Assembly (NCBI GenBank): GCA_025128025.1
Contig: JAHLYR010000054.1
Location: forward strand, 1-62,972
Source of the DNA: Synechococcus sp. CS-1330
Lineage (GTDB): Bacteria > Cyanobacteriota > Cyanobacteriia > PCC-6307 > Cyanobiaceae
Length of the DNA stretch: 62,972 nucleotides
Direction: 5' to 3'
The notes below the pieces were generated by a model, which was given only the letters and a program-made list of their open reading frames with translations, searched no databases and was not told the origin of the DNA. This document shows, in pieces, positions 16,366 to 25,334 of this stretch. The number at the start of each line of letters is the position of its first letter. Positions within the stretch are counted from its first letter, which is position 1. The position numbers were made by a program, and so were the translations under genes.

Positions 16366-17559
16366 ATGACCGGCACCCCGGCTCGATACGACACCTTGAT
16401 TCACCGGCGCCAGACCCGCAGCGTGCGGGTGGGAGATATCTGGATCGGTAGCGACCACCCGGTGGCGGTGCAGTCGATGATCAACGAGGACACCCTAGAT
16501 ATCGAAGGAGCTACGGCCGGTATCCGGCGGCTGCACGAAGTTGGTTGCGAAATCGTGCGACTTACGGTGCCTTCCCTGGCCCACGCCAAGGCGGTAAAAG
16601 AAATTCGCCAGCGACTGGAAGACACCTATCAGCCGGTGCCACTGGTGGCCGACGTGCACCACAACGGCATGAAGATTGCCCTGGAGGTTGCCCAGCACGT
16701 CGACAAGGTGCGGATCAACCCAGGTCTGTTTGTGTTCGACAAGCCCGACCCAAATCGCACCGAATTCAGCCCCGAGGAGGTATCTGATATCGGTGAACGC
16801 ATCGCCGAAACATTTGAACCATTGGTTCAATTGCTCAAGCAGCAGGACAAGGCCCTGCGCATCGGTGTCAACCATGGCTCCCTGGCTGAGCGGATGTTGT
16901 TCAGCTACGGCGATACGCCCCTAGGCATGGTGGAGAGCGCCATGGAATTCATCCGCATCTGCGACCGGCTCGACTTCCACAACATCGTGGTGTCAATGAA
17001 GGCCTCGCGGGCGCCGGTGATGATGGCCGCCTACCGCATGATGGCCGACCGCATGGATGCGGAGGGCTTTCCCTACCCCCTGCATTTGGGTGTTACCGAA
17101 GCGGGCGATGGCGACTACGGGCGAATTAAAAGTACCGCCGGCATTGCGCCCTTACTGGCCGAGGGGCTGGGCGACACGATCCGGGTGTCACTCACTGAGG
17201 CGCCCGAGAAGGAAATTCCTGTTTGCTACTCGATCCTGCAAGCCCTGGGGCTGCGCAAGACGATGGTGGAATACGTGGCCTGCCCCAGCTGCGGCCGCAC
17301 CCTGTTCAACCTGGAGGAGGTGCTGCATCAGGTACGCAACGCCACATCCCACCTCACCGGCCTGGATATCGCCGTGATGGGTTGCATCGTTAATGGGCCG
17401 GGCGAAATGGCCGATGCCGATTACGGCTATGTGGGCAAGATCCCTGGCACCATTTCTTTGTATCGGGGCCGTGACGAGATCCGCCGGGTGCCGGAGGCTG
17501 ACGGGGTGGCAGCCCTAATTTCCCTGATTAAGGAGGACGGTCGCTGGGTTGATCCCTGA
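16366..17559 (+). CDS. ispG: 4-hydroxy-3-methylbut-2-enyl diphosphate synthase IspG
   Basis: A 397-residue iron-sulfur enzyme of the MEP isoprenoid pathway that converts MEcPP to HMBPP with ferredoxin or flavodoxin as electron donor. The TIM-barrel part begins [20 protein letters not shown]. The cluster ligands are seen near the C-terminus in [10 protein letters not shown] and [10 protein letters not shown] start at ATG 16366 (MTGTPARYD) because homology begins there; the upstream in-frame start adds 14 low-quality residues. The product feeds carotenoid, phytol and quinone synthesis. Confidence 0.96.
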   Translation: MTGTPARYDTLIHRRQTRSVRVGDIWIGSDHPVAVQSMINEDTLDIEGATAGIRRLHEVGCEIVRLTVPSLAHAKAVKEIRQRLEDTYQPVPLVADVHHNGMKIALEVAQHVDKVRINPGLFVFDKPDPNRTEFSPEEVSDIGERIAETFEPLVQLLKQQDKALRIGVNHGSLAERMLFSYGDTPLGMVESAMEFIRICDRLDFHNIVVSMKASRAPVMMAAYRMMADRMDAEGFPYPLHLGVTEAGDGDYGRIKSTAGIAPLLAEGLGDTIRVSLTEAPEKEIPVCYSILQALGLRKTMVEYVACPSCGRTLFNLEEVLHQVRNATSHLTGLDIAVMGCIVNGPGEMADADYGYVGKIPGTISLYRGRDEIRRVPEADGVAALISLIKEDGRWVDP

Positions 17560-17652
17560 GCGCCCGCTCACTTCCGCTAACCCGCCCCGGTTGGGGCCTG
17601 ATAACGGCGCTAGCTTGAAAGCACGTTTCCCGCGCCGCAACGGCTTTTCCTG

Positions 17653-18999
17653 ATGGCCAGCCCCCGCACCAGCATGCTTGTGCTGGTTGGCATCGGCGCC
17701 TGTGCGGCCACGGCGGTTGTGGCAAGGGAAGTGGTGACGCCTCCCGGTGGCTCTTCTCGCATCAGCGACAGCCCCAAGGAAGTGATCGACCAGACCTGGC
17801 AGATCGTTTTCCGCGACTACCTCGATATCAACGGCAAGTACAAGCCAGAGCAATGGCGCAGCCTGCGTCGTGACGTGCTCGCCAAAAGTTATGGCAGCAC
17901 TAAGGAGGCCTACGAAGCGATCCGGGGCATGCTCGGCAGCCTCGATGATCCCTACACCCGTTTTCTCGATCCACGGGAATTCAAAGAGATGCAGATCGAC
18001 ACCTCCGGAGAACTCTCCGGGGTAGGAATCCAGCTGAGCCTGGATAAGGAAACAAAAAATCTGGTGGTGGTGTCACCCATCGACGGTTCGCCCGCATCGC
18101 GGGCTGGCGTTCAGCCCAAGGATGTGATTGTGGCGATTGACGGTAAGTCGACCAAGGGCATGAGCACCGAGGATGCCGTCAAGCTGATCCGCGGTCAGGC
18201 TGGCACCACGGTGACCCTCACCCTCAAGCGCAAGGCTCAGATCCTGGAGGTGCCCCTTACTAGGGAGCGCATCGAGCTCCATGCCGTCGACCACCAGATC
18301 AACACCAGTGCCGATGGCGTCAAGGTGGGTTATATCCGCCTTAAGCAATTTAATGCCACCGCCACCAAGGATATGCGCCAGGCGGTGAAGGACCTCGAAG
18401 CAAAGGGAGCCCAGGGTTATGTGCTCGATCTGCGCAGCAACCCAGGCGGCCTGCTGATGGCAAGCGTGGAGATTGCCCGCCAGTGGCTAAACGAAGGCAC
18501 GATCGTGTCCACCAAAACCCGTGACGGCATCCAGGATGTCAAGCGCGCTAACGGCCGTGCCCTCACCAACAAGCCCATGGTGGTGCTGGTGAATGAGGGT
18601 TCAGCTAGCGCTAGTGAAATTCTTTCCGGCGCCCTGCAGGACAACAACCGGGCGGTGTTGGTGGGCCAGAAAACCTTCGGCAAGGGCTTGGTGCAGTCCG
18701 TGCGGGGGTTATCCGATGGCTCCGGCATGACCGTGACTATCGCCAAATACCTCACCCCCAGTGGCCGCGACATCCACAAGCACGGCATCGACCCTGATGT
18801 GACGGCGAAAATGACTGAGCTCGAGTCCAAGCGCCTCAAGCTCGAGGATCTCGGCACGAAGAAGGACAGCCAATACCGGGTGGCGGAAACCACGCTGGTG
18901 AAACGGCTTCGCAATGCCAACAGTGTGGAGAAGGCATACAACCCACGCAGCGCCAATCTGCCGGCGGCCGTGGCCCCTCAGGGCTCAAGCGCGCCATAG
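17653..18999 (+). CDS. C-terminal processing protease (S41 family)
   Basis: A 448-residue exported peptidase with an N-terminal hydrophobic segment (SMLVLVGIGACAATAVVA). A PDZ domain spans about residues 110-200 (LSGVGIQLS, RAGVQPKDVIVAIDG), followed by the S41 catalytic core. The nucleophile serine is in NEGSASASEILSGAL and the catalytic lysine in GQKTFGKGLVQ. Cyanobacterial Ctp enzymes act in the lumen or periplasm, and CtpA matures the D1 protein of photosystem II. Which paralogue this is cannot be settled here. Its 3' end overlaps the convergent gene by 22 bp. Confidence 0.92.
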   Translation: MASPRTSMLVLVGIGACAATAVVAREVVTPPGGSSRISDSPKEVIDQTWQIVFRDYLDINGKYKPEQWRSLRRDVLAKSYGSTKEAYEAIRGMLGSLDDPYTRFLDPREFKEMQIDTSGELSGVGIQLSLDKETKNLVVVSPIDGSPASRAGVQPKDVIVAIDGKSTKGMSTEDAVKLIRGQAGTTVTLTLKRKAQILEVPLTRERIELHAVDHQINTSADGVKVGYIRLKQFNATATKDMRQAVKDLEAKGAQGYVLDLRSNPGGLLMASVEIARQWLNEGTIVSTKTRDGIQDVKRANGRALTNKPMVVLVNEGSASASEILSGALQDNNRAVLVGQKTFGKGLVQSVRGLSDGSGMTVTIAKYLTPSGRDIHKHGIDPDVTAKMTELESKRLKLEDLGTKKDSQYRVAETTLVKRLRNANSVEKAYNPRSANLPAAVAPQGSSAP

Positions 19000-19610
19000 G
19001 CGCCGTAGCGCCTGCGAATTTCCAGGTGGATACCAGGTTCGGGCTGCCAGCACAGGGCTACTGCTTCTGGCACCCCAGACTGCTGGAGATGCGCCGTTTG
19101 GAGCGTTACCCCTAAGGCTGCCGGCAGGCTCCAGATCAAGCCTGGGCCAGGGAGGGCCGGGCTTGCTAATGCCTGCAGCGGCGCTGGAGGTAATGGTTCC
19201 TCCATCCCTGGCCTCGCCTCGCTTACAACCACCAGCGATTCGAGCCGTTCGCTGCCATGACGAATCACGGCGCGGCGGCGGCGCTCGCCCCACACCAAGC
19301 AGAGCTCGCTCACCCAGGGCCAGGCACCGATGCGATCGGGGCCCAGGCTCCAGTGCCCTTCTGGGCTGATTTGCATTTCCGCCGGAGGCTCATCAAAATC
19401 CATTGAGCGCACTTGGCCACTGCTGACGTTGGTCAACGCTGCCAATACTTTGCCGCCCTGGTCTTGCACTGAGAGCTGGCTTTTGAAGCGCTCCTGCTCC
19501 AGGCCGCGGCCATCACAGCGAATGAAGCAGCCATGCCAATCGCCCGAGTTGTGGGCGAGCAGGGTTTGACGCCGCAACTGGCCAGTAAGCGGCGAGGATG
19601 GCGTATTCAT
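18978..19610 (-). CDS. DUF3598-like protein
   Basis: About 210 residues from ATG 19608-19610 (MNTPSSPLTGQLRRQTLLAH). The opening LLAHNSGDWHGCFIR, repeated beta-strand-like blocks and IGAWPWVSELCLVWGERRRR resemble DUF3598 calycin-like proteins of cyanobacteria. No signal peptide is visible. The function is unknown; lipocalin-like folds in this clade include chromophore lyases, but that would be speculation here. The 3' end overlaps the ctp gene on the other strand. Confidence 0.55.
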   Translation of the reverse strand: MNTPSSPLTGQLRRQTLLAHNSGDWHGCFIRCDGRGLEQERFKSQLSVQDQGGKVLAALTNVSSGQVRSMDFDEPPAEMQISPEGHWSLGPDRIGAWPWVSELCLVWGERRRRAVIRHGSERLESLVVVSEARPGMEEPLPPAPLQALASPALPGPGLIWSLPAALGVTLQTAHLQQSGVPEAVALCWQPEPGIHLEIRRRYGAYGALEP

Positions 19611-19654
19611 GTGCAAATTAGGTGGCTTTGCCGCTTGATTCGCCCCCAACCCAA

Positions 19655-19885
19655 ATGAACCACCCTGCGTCGATTTGGGAGATGAAGCCCTGGTGGTGCC
19701 AGCCCTGGAGCATCTTGCTCACCGGTGCAGTTGTGGTGGCAGGGAGCTGGGTGCTGCTTCAGCGTTGGTGGATCACCGCGCCTGTAGCCCTAGGGGTGCT
19801 GGCTTGGTGGCTGCTTTTTCTGGTTGTGGTGCCGGCTGGCTATCAAGCCGAACTGCGCGCTGCTGAAGGATCAGACAAACTTTGA
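19655..19885 (+). CDS. Small two-span membrane protein (DUF6737-like)
   Basis: A 76-residue protein from ATG 19655 with an aromatic N-terminus (WEMKPWWCQPWSILLTG). It has two hydrophobic helices (ILLTGAVVVAGSWVLL and APVALGVLAWWLLFLVVVP) and a short acidic tail. The KPWWCQPWSI pattern matches a small cyanobacterial membrane family of unknown function. It is divergent from the DUF3598-like gene, with 44 bp between the two starts. Confidence 0.6.
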   Translation: MNHPASIWEMKPWWCQPWSILLTGAVVVAGSWVLLQRWWITAPVALGVLAWWLLFLVVVPAGYQAELRAAEGSDKL

Positions 19886-19920
19886 TCTGGTCTTGATTTC
19901 AAGCGCCTAACTAGACGAAA

Positions 19921-20094
19921 TCAGGCGACCGGCTGCATCAGTCCACCGCCGGGGCCGGAATCGTCGTCATCGTTGTTGTTGCCGGTACCTGGTTGAAGCA
20001 GGGCGTACATGCCGATCGCCAGGAGGCTCACCACTCCAGAAACGAGGCTTAACCCGCCGCCTAAGCCCGAACCTGCCCCGATCACTTCGCCCAT
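19921..20094 (-). CDS. Candidate 57-residue single-span membrane protein
   Basis: A frame from ATG at 20092-20094 to TGA at 19921 encodes 57 residues. They comprise a Gly-rich start (MGEVIGAGSGLGGGLS), one membrane helix (LVSGVVSLLAIGMYALLQ), then a polar tail with NNNDDDD and GPGGG. The membrane helix followed by a charged tail and the clean stop suggest a genuine small protein. I do not recognise it. An 8-bp inverted repeat lies directly upstream of the start. Confidence 0.5.
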   Translation of the reverse strand: MGEVIGAGSGLGGGLSLVSGVVSLLAIGMYALLQPGTGNNNDDDDSGPGGGLMQPVA

Positions 20095-20100
20095 GGATTG

Positions 20101-20130
20101 CCGTTACACAACTTCTCATCAATGTAACGG
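20101..20130. repeat. 8-bp inverted repeat between mfd and a small membrane protein gene
   Basis: CCGTTACA at 20101-20108 and TGTAACGG at 20123-20130 are perfect complements around a 14-base loop, followed on the + strand by ATTTTTG. It ends 6 bp upstream of the ATG of the 57-residue protein gene on the - strand. It could be a regulatory hairpin in that leader, a protein-binding site, or a weak terminator for + strand transcription. Confidence 0.45.
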
Positions 20131-20169
20131 ATTTTTGCGGAAGCTGATTGGGTTAAGGGCCTTTGGGCC

Positions 20170-23082
20170 CTAGACAGCCAGCACCTCTTCGTTGCGGGCC
20201 TTGAGCTGCTCGCGCCGCTGGGCTTCGGTGAGGCCGTCGCTGCCTGGGATTTGCTCCGCCATTTGGTTGAGCCAGCCCATCAGCTCCTCGAGCTGCTTCT
20301 CAGCAGGCAGCACCCCCAGGCCCCGGGCCAGCACCTTGGCGGTGGCGCCCGATCCGGGCTGAAACACCAGACGGCCATGGAGGTGTTGGGGCAGGCCCTG
20401 GCGCAGTAGGCGGAAGGCGGGCTCCTCCATGGGAGTTTCCAGGGCGATGTTGGGTTTTTCCGGCTTGATTCGCGAGAAGCCGCAGCGCTTGGCCACCAGC
20501 TTCAGCTCCATCAGCTGCAATAGCGAGATCACAGGCGCCGGAATGGCGCCGTAGCGATCCACCCAGCCGGTGGCTAGCTCCAGCAACTCCTCCTTGCCGC
20601 CACACTCGGCGGCGGCCCGGTAGGCGGCGATCTTCTCGTCGTTTTCCGTGATCCAATCGCCTGGGATGAAGGCGGTCACAGGCAGGTCGATTTGGGTGTC
20701 TTCCACCACTGGGATGTCCTGGCCCTGGATTTCAGCCAGCGACTCCTGCAGCATCTCCATGTAAAGGTCGAAGCCGATGGTTTCCATCTGGCCGCTCTGC
20801 TCCACCCCCAGCAGGTTGCCGACGCCACGGATCTCCATATCGCGCATGGCGAGCTGGTAGCCAGATCCCAGCTGGGCGAATTCCTGAATCGCCCGCAGCC
20901 GCTGCCGTGCCGCTTCGCTGAGGGAAGCATTGCCGGGATAAAACAGCCAGGCATGGGCCTGGATACCGCTGCGGCCCACCCGGCCCCGCAGCTGATAAAG
21001 CTGGGCCAGGCCGAACTTGTGGGCGTCCTCGATCAGGATCGTGTTCACCCGGGGGATGTCGAGGCCGCTCTCCACGATCGTGGTGCAGAGCATCAGGTCG
21101 GCTTCGCCGGCGTTGAAGGCCACCATGGCGCTCTCCAGCTCGCCTTCGGCCATCTGGCCGTGGGCGACCAGCAGCCGCAGGCCCGGGATCATTAGCCGCA
21201 GGCCGGAGGCCACGTCTTCGATACCCTCCACCCTCGGCACCACGTAAAAGATCTGGCCGCCGCGGTCGAGCTCCTGGCGGATGGCGCTGCGCACCGCCTC
21301 CTCGTCGAGGGCGGCCAGGTGGGTCTTGATTGGCCGGCGCAGCGGCGGTGGCGTGGTGATCAGGCTCATCTCCCGCACGCCAGAAAGGCTCATGTAGAGG
21401 GTGCGGGGGATCGGCGTGGCCGAAAGGGTCAGCACGTCTACGTCTTTTCTCAGCGCCTTGATCTTTTCTTTCTGGTTGACGCCAAAGCGCTGCTCCTCAT
21501 CCACCACCAGTAGACCCAGCTGCTTGAAACCGGTGCTTTTGGAGAGCAGCTGGTGGGTGCCTACCACCACATCGACCGTGCCTGCGCTCAAGCCTTCCAG
21601 GATTGTTTTGCGTTCGGCGGTGGTGCGGAAGCGGTTTAGCAGGCTCACCTTCATTGGGTAGGGCGCAAAGCGCTCCGAAAGGGAGCGCCAGTGCTGCTGC
21701 GCCAGCACCGTGGTGGGGGCCAGCATCGCCACCTGCTTGCCCGCCGTGACCGCCTTGAAGATGGCCCGGATCGCCACCTCGGTTTTGCCGAAGCCCACGT
21801 CGCCGCACACCAGCCGGTCCATTGGCTGGGGTTGCTCCATATCCCGCTTGACATCGGCGATGGCCTTCACCTGGTCGGGGGTGGGCTCGTAGGGGAAGGA
21901 GTCTTCGAGCTCGTGCTGCCAGGGGCCGTCGGCGGGGAAGGCGAAGCCTGGTGCCTGGTGGCGCTCGGCGTAGAGCTTGACCAGATCGACCGCCACCTTG
22001 CGCACGGCCTTTTTGGCGCGCTCCTTGGCCTTGGCCCAGGCCGTGCCACCCATGCGGTTTAGGTCTGGAGGCGCATCGGTGCTGGCGCGGTACCGGCCGA
22101 GGCTGCCCAGCTGGTCGGCAGCAACCCGCAATAGGCCGTCGGCGTATTGCACCACCAGGTAGTCGCGGGATTCGCCGCCGATCGCCAGCTTTTCCAGCTT
22201 CAGAAACTTGCCGACGCCGTGGTTGCGATGCACCACGAAATCGCCCGGCTGCATCTTGCCCGGATCCACGGTGCGGCTGGCGGCCTTGCGGCGCCGGCGC
22301 ACGTAGCCGCTGGCGGCCAGGGCGTGCTGGCCAAAGAACTCCCGGTCGGTGACCAGCACCAGCCGCCAGGCCGGTAGCTGCAGCCCTTCGAGCTCGGCCG
22401 TGCCCTTGGTTTTCAGGGCCACCGGCGTGGCTTGCTCCACCAGTCGGTCGATGGCCGGAAAGTCGGCGGGATTTGGCACGAAGCGGGTGACGCAGTCGTG
22501 TTCCTCCAGCAGGGCTACCGCCCGCGAGGGCTGGGCCGACAGCAGCCAGACCGTGGCTTTCTCGGCCACAAAGCCCTTCACCAGGCCGGCCAGCTTGCCG
22601 AAGGCATTGGGGTAGGCCGGCACCGAGCGGGAGGCCAGGTCAAAGCTGTTGGGGTGGTTGTCGGTTTCGTGCAGCTCGGCCAGATCGAAACCGGCAAACA
22701 CCTCCGCCTGCTCTAGGGCGTCTGCCGCGGGGCGATGCAGGAGCGGCGGCAGGATCATTGGCGCCGCGCTGACTTTTAGTTCCAGCTCCTGCACCACGTC
22801 GGCGTAGTGGTCGCAGGCATGGTCAAACCACTGCTGCCCATGGGAGAGGCAGTGGCGCCGCTCATCGATGGCAATCAGGGTGTGGGCCGGCAAATAATCC
22901 AGCAGGGAGGCCGGCTGCTGCCAGGCCAGGCCCATCAGCCGCCGCATGCCCTCCGGGGTGCCCCCTTCGAGTAGCTGCTCGAGGGCCTCCGGGCTGAGCA
23001 TTTGCTCGAGCCCATCCGGCATCGACTCGCGCAGGGCATCGGCGATCAGGGGGCCATAGCCGGTGGGTGTGAGCCGCACCAC
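20170..23082 (-). CDS. mfd: Mfd, C-terminal 970 residues after the in-frame stop
   Basis: This frame, from a possible GTG at 23082, holds the RNA polymerase-interacting domain (PGDFVVHRNHGVGKFLKLE) and the two RecG-like translocase domains. Those have Walker A CGDVGFGKTEVA, the DEEQ box (VVDEEQRFGV) and LSATPIPRTLYM, with RGRVGRSG in the second domain. The C-terminal autoinhibitory domain follows. If made alone it would keep the motor and polymerase contact but lack most of the UvrB-homology region that binds UvrA. No good ribosome-binding site precedes the GTG. Confidence 0.6.
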   Translation of the reverse strand: MVRLTPTGYGPLIADALRESMPDGLEQMLSPEALEQLLEGGTPEGMRRLMGLAWQQPASLLDYLPAHTLIAIDERRHCLSHGQQWFDHACDHYADVVQELELKVSAAPMILPPLLHRPAADALEQAEVFAGFDLAELHETDNHPNSFDLASRSVPAYPNAFGKLAGLVKGFVAEKATVWLLSAQPSRAVALLEEHDCVTRFVPNPADFPAIDRLVEQATPVALKTKGTAELEGLQLPAWRLVLVTDREFFGQHALAASGYVRRRRKAASRTVDPGKMQPGDFVVHRNHGVGKFLKLEKLAIGGESRDYLVVQYADGLLRVAADQLGSLGRYRASTDAPPDLNRMGGTAWAKAKERAKKAVRKVAVDLVKLYAERHQAPGFAFPADGPWQHELEDSFPYEPTPDQVKAIADVKRDMEQPQPMDRLVCGDVGFGKTEVAIRAIFKAVTAGKQVAMLAPTTVLAQQHWRSLSERFAPYPMKVSLLNRFRTTAERKTILEGLSAGTVDVVVGTHQLLSKSTGFKQLGLLVVDEEQRFGVNQKEKIKALRKDVDVLTLSATPIPRTLYMSLSGVREMSLITTPPPLRRPIKTHLAALDEEAVRSAIRQELDRGGQIFYVVPRVEGIEDVASGLRLMIPGLRLLVAHGQMAEGELESAMVAFNAGEADLMLCTTIVESGLDIPRVNTILIEDAHKFGLAQLYQLRGRVGRSGIQAHAWLFYPGNASLSEAARQRLRAIQEFAQLGSGYQLAMRDMEIRGVGNLLGVEQSGQMETIGFDLYMEMLQESLAEIQGQDIPVVEDTQIDLPVTAFIPGDWITENDEKIAAYRAAAECGGKEELLELATGWVDRYGAIPAPVISLLQLMELKLVAKRCGFSRIKPEKPNIALETPMEEPAFRLLRQGLPQHLHGRLVFQPGSGATAKVLARGLGVLPAEKQLEELMGWLNQMAEQIPGSDGLTEAQRREQLKARNEEVLAV

Positions 23083-23103
23083 CTCGATGGCGTCTAGGGA
23101 GCG

Positions 23104-23742
23104 CTAGGAGGCGGGATCGAATTCCCGCAGTTTCTCCAGCTCCTCGCCAAACAGCTCCAGCCGCACGGGCAGCTCCGCACTCACCGGAAACACATCAACG
23201 ATGTCGCCGCGCCGGCTCCAGCTGCCCTCCTGCTCGATGGTGGGCACCCGTTCGTAGCCCAGCCGGCTGAGGGTGGTGGCGAGTTGTTCAAGGTCGATCG
23301 TGTCGCCCTTGCGCAGGCTCAGGCACTGGTCCCGCAGGGTTTCGGGGGGCGGCAGGTGGGGCTGCAGGGCCCGTTCCGTTGCCACGATTGCCAGGCGGCG
23401 GGGGGCATCCAGCAGCTCGCTGAGCACCTGCAACTGGCCCCAGGTGATTTCGCTGGTGGGGTCAAAGGGCTCGTAGGGGCTGCCCTCACTGGTGGGGTAG
23501 AGCTGGCAGCTGTTCCAACCCATCAGCTCCAGCAGCGCCGCCCAGCGGCCCGCTTCCTCCAGGGTCGGAACCAGCACCAGCAAGGGCGCCTCGGCTGCCC
23601 CGGCCAGGGCGCTGCTCACCAGGGCCCGCGCACTGCGCCCCGCCCCACTGAGCCGCAAGCGGTCGGCCCGCTGTAGACGCAGCAAAACCTCGCCGGTGAG
23701 GGGCACCTGCTGCAGCTGGCGCACCAGGGCGGTGAGGGGCAT
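23104..23742 (-). CDS. mfd: Mfd, N-terminal 212 residues before the in-frame stop
   Basis: This frame begins at ATG 23742 (MPLTALVRQLQQ) and ends at the amber codon. It contains the start of the UvrB-homology module (LVLVPTLEEAGRW, YPTSEGSPYEPFDPTSE, RRGDIVDVFPVSAELPVRLE). On its own it would be a truncated domain without ATPase activity. It starts divergently from the secreted HExxH protein gene at 23868. Confidence 0.6.
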   Translation of the reverse strand: MPLTALVRQLQQVPLTGEVLLRLQRADRLRLSGAGRSARALVSSALAGAAEAPLLVLVPTLEEAGRWAALLELMGWNSCQLYPTSEGSPYEPFDPTSEITWGQLQVLSELLDAPRRLAIVATERALQPHLPPPETLRDQCLSLRKGDTIDLEQLATTLSRLGYERVPTIEQEGSWSRRGDIVDVFPVSAELPVRLELFGEELEKLREFDPAS

Positions 23743-23867
23743 GGGGTCAGGGAATCTCAGCAGGCTCCGATCTTCGCAACTGGCACCAGAGTGGTGTTGG
23801 TTGCCGCCAACTTCTGCCCCTCTTTCTTCGCCCGTTCAGCACCAAGAGGCTGGCTAAGGCGCCAGCC

Positions 23868-24536
23868 GTGTTGGTGCTGGGCGGCTTGCTGGCTCTGCTG
23901 GGGGCTTGCTTGGCAAGCGTGCCTGCGCGCCCAACAGCCCAGGCGGCAGGTTTGCTGCTTGAACAGGAGGCGGCCTTGTTGCAGCAATTGGCTACAGCAG
24001 ATCGTCAGTGGCTGCCGCGGGCTGAAATCCTGCCCAGTGGTGCGGTGCGTTACCACTACCGCCGCCGGGCCAACGAACCCAAGCTGTCTGTGGCGGAGCT
24101 TCGGGCCCTGATCGCCAACCCGCCCAGCTTTGGGGCCGAGCGCCTGGCGATCGGTGAGCTGCTCACGGTGCTGGCCAAAGCCGGGGTGCTTCTGGAGCTG
24201 GGCCAGCCCCGCAAGCTAGGGGCGGCGGGGGAATGGGACCCGGCAGCACGCACCCTGCGTATCCAGCCCCGGGTGGTGGCGAAGGGCAGTGTGGAGTTTG
24301 CCCGGGTGCTCAACCACGAGGCTATCCACGTTGCCCAGAGCTGCAGCAACCGGGGACTGCGATCCCGCCCTCTCCCCCTGGGCCTGCCCTCTACCTTGCC
24401 CGATAACCTGATTGGTGTGCTCCAAGAACCCGTATACAGCCAGGCATCGGAGCAGGAGCGCCAACTGGAGCGGGAGGCCTATGCCAATCAATCCCGCTTG
24501 AACCTGGGGGCCCAGTTGGTGCGACGCCATTGTTGA
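23868..24536 (+). CDS. Secreted HExxH-motif protein of unknown function
   Basis: A 222-residue protein with a signal peptide (MLVLGGLLALLGACLASVPA). The mature part has a clear HEAIH zinc-metalloprotease-type motif in VLNHEAIHVAQSC, followed some 40 residues later by glutamates in QLEREAY that could act as a third ligand. Nothing else matches a family I can name, so a protease activity is only suggested by the motif. The start is GTG at 23868 with no ATG in reach; the upstream frame lacks better starts. Confidence 0.65.
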   Translation: MLVLGGLLALLGACLASVPARPTAQAAGLLLEQEAALLQQLATADRQWLPRAEILPSGAVRYHYRRRANEPKLSVAELRALIANPPSFGAERLAIGELLTVLAKAGVLLELGQPRKLGAAGEWDPAARTLRIQPRVVAKGSVEFARVLNHEAIHVAQSCSNRGLRSRPLPLGLPSTLPDNLIGVLQEPVYSQASEQERQLEREAYANQSRLNLGAQLVRRHC

Positions 24537-24553
24537 TTTAAGCGTCGTCTCTT

Positions 24554-25291
24554 TCAAGGTGATCCCCCTGGCGCATCATTGCGGGCGAGCCACGCGCTTT
24601 CCAGCAACATGTTGAATTGCAGTAGTTGGTTGTCGCTAAGTAATTGGCGACTGGCTACTGCAAAGTGCTGCTCAAGGAAGGCACGACCCTGGCCCGGATT
24701 CCACTGCAACTGGCTAAGCAGCTCCTCACACTGGCTGAGTAGCTCCTTGCGCCGTAAGGGGGGTGGTGCACTGGCGGCGTCGCTGCCATCGGCAAAGCCC
24801 TCCAGGGCCTGTAGGTAGGCCAGCAGGTCCCCATAGCTGGTGAGGCGGTTGCGGTTGGGGTGGCCGAATACCCGCTCCAGATAGACGGCCTCCTGCTCGC
24901 GATCCCAGCCGAGCCGCTGCAGCTGTAAATCCAGTCGGGCCAACTCGCTGCTCCAATCCTCCGGGTCGGCCGGCGGTTCTTCGATCGCCTGGGCCGGCGG
25001 GGGGCTGGGCGCCGCTGGGCGTTCGGCTTGGGGTTTGGGCTGAACCTGGGCGGGCGCACTACTAACTCGGACGGGCGTGGGTGCGCTCGAAGAGGGTGGC
25101 GCGGCCCCTGGCAGGTGTTCACCTAGGCGTTGGCGGGCTCGGTCTTCTGCTGACTCGGCGGTCGAAGCTTCGCCCAATGCCGCATCGATCACCTGGCCAG
25201 CACGACTTATTTGCACCAGCACCACCCGGCTGCCTGCTTCGGCATGGAGCAGCTGGACGTTGAACTGCAGCTCGCCTAACGGATACTCCAA
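24554..25291 (-). CDS. Hypothetical protein with proline-rich linker
   Basis: A 245-residue soluble protein in three parts. An N-terminal beta-type segment (YPLGELQFNVQLLHAEAG) is followed by a low-complexity Pro/Ala/Ser linker at about residues 62-110. The C-terminal helical half has two similar-looking pieces (LQRLGWDREQEAVYLERVFG and LQWNPGQGRAFLEQHFAVAS), which look like an internal repeat. The repeat with W...E...YLE spacing suggests a small helical domain duplicated in tandem. I know of no function. It is convergent with the HExxH gene. Confidence 0.65.
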   Translation of the reverse strand: MEYPLGELQFNVQLLHAEAGSRVVLVQISRAGQVIDAALGEASTAESAEDRARQRLGEHLPGAAPPSSSAPTPVRVSSAPAQVQPKPQAERPAAPSPPPAQAIEEPPADPEDWSSELARLDLQLQRLGWDREQEAVYLERVFGHPNRNRLTSYGDLLAYLQALEGFADGSDAASAPPPLRRKELLSQCEELLSQLQWNPGQGRAFLEQHFAVASRQLLSDNQLLQFNMLLESAWLARNDAPGGSP

Positions 25292-25334
25292 CCCAGCTTT
25301 CTAGAGTGGATACCATCTTGACCCGCTGCAGCCC

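Larger units (their letters stand above)
20170..23742 (-). pseudogene. mfd: Transcription-repair coupling factor Mfd, interrupted by one in-frame TAG
   Basis: Read through one amber codon, this frame encodes a full-length Mfd of 1190 residues. The TAG (cta at 23104-23106 on the + strand) falls at residue 213, in the context FDPAS-stop-RSLDAIE. E. coli Mfd reads FDVDSQRTLEE at this place, so a glutamine CAG has become TAG by a single C-to-T change, with no frameshift. Mfd removes RNA polymerase stalled at lesions and recruits UvrA. Everything either side of the stop looks intact, so the change is recent, is a sequencing error, or is read through. The two resulting frames are listed separately. 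Confidence 0.8.

Noticed and set aside
20156-20171. AGGGCC-TTTG-GGCCCT hairpin at the mfd stop codon
   Set aside because: It overlaps the stop codon and has no T-tract in the direction of mfd transcription, so I did not call it a terminator.
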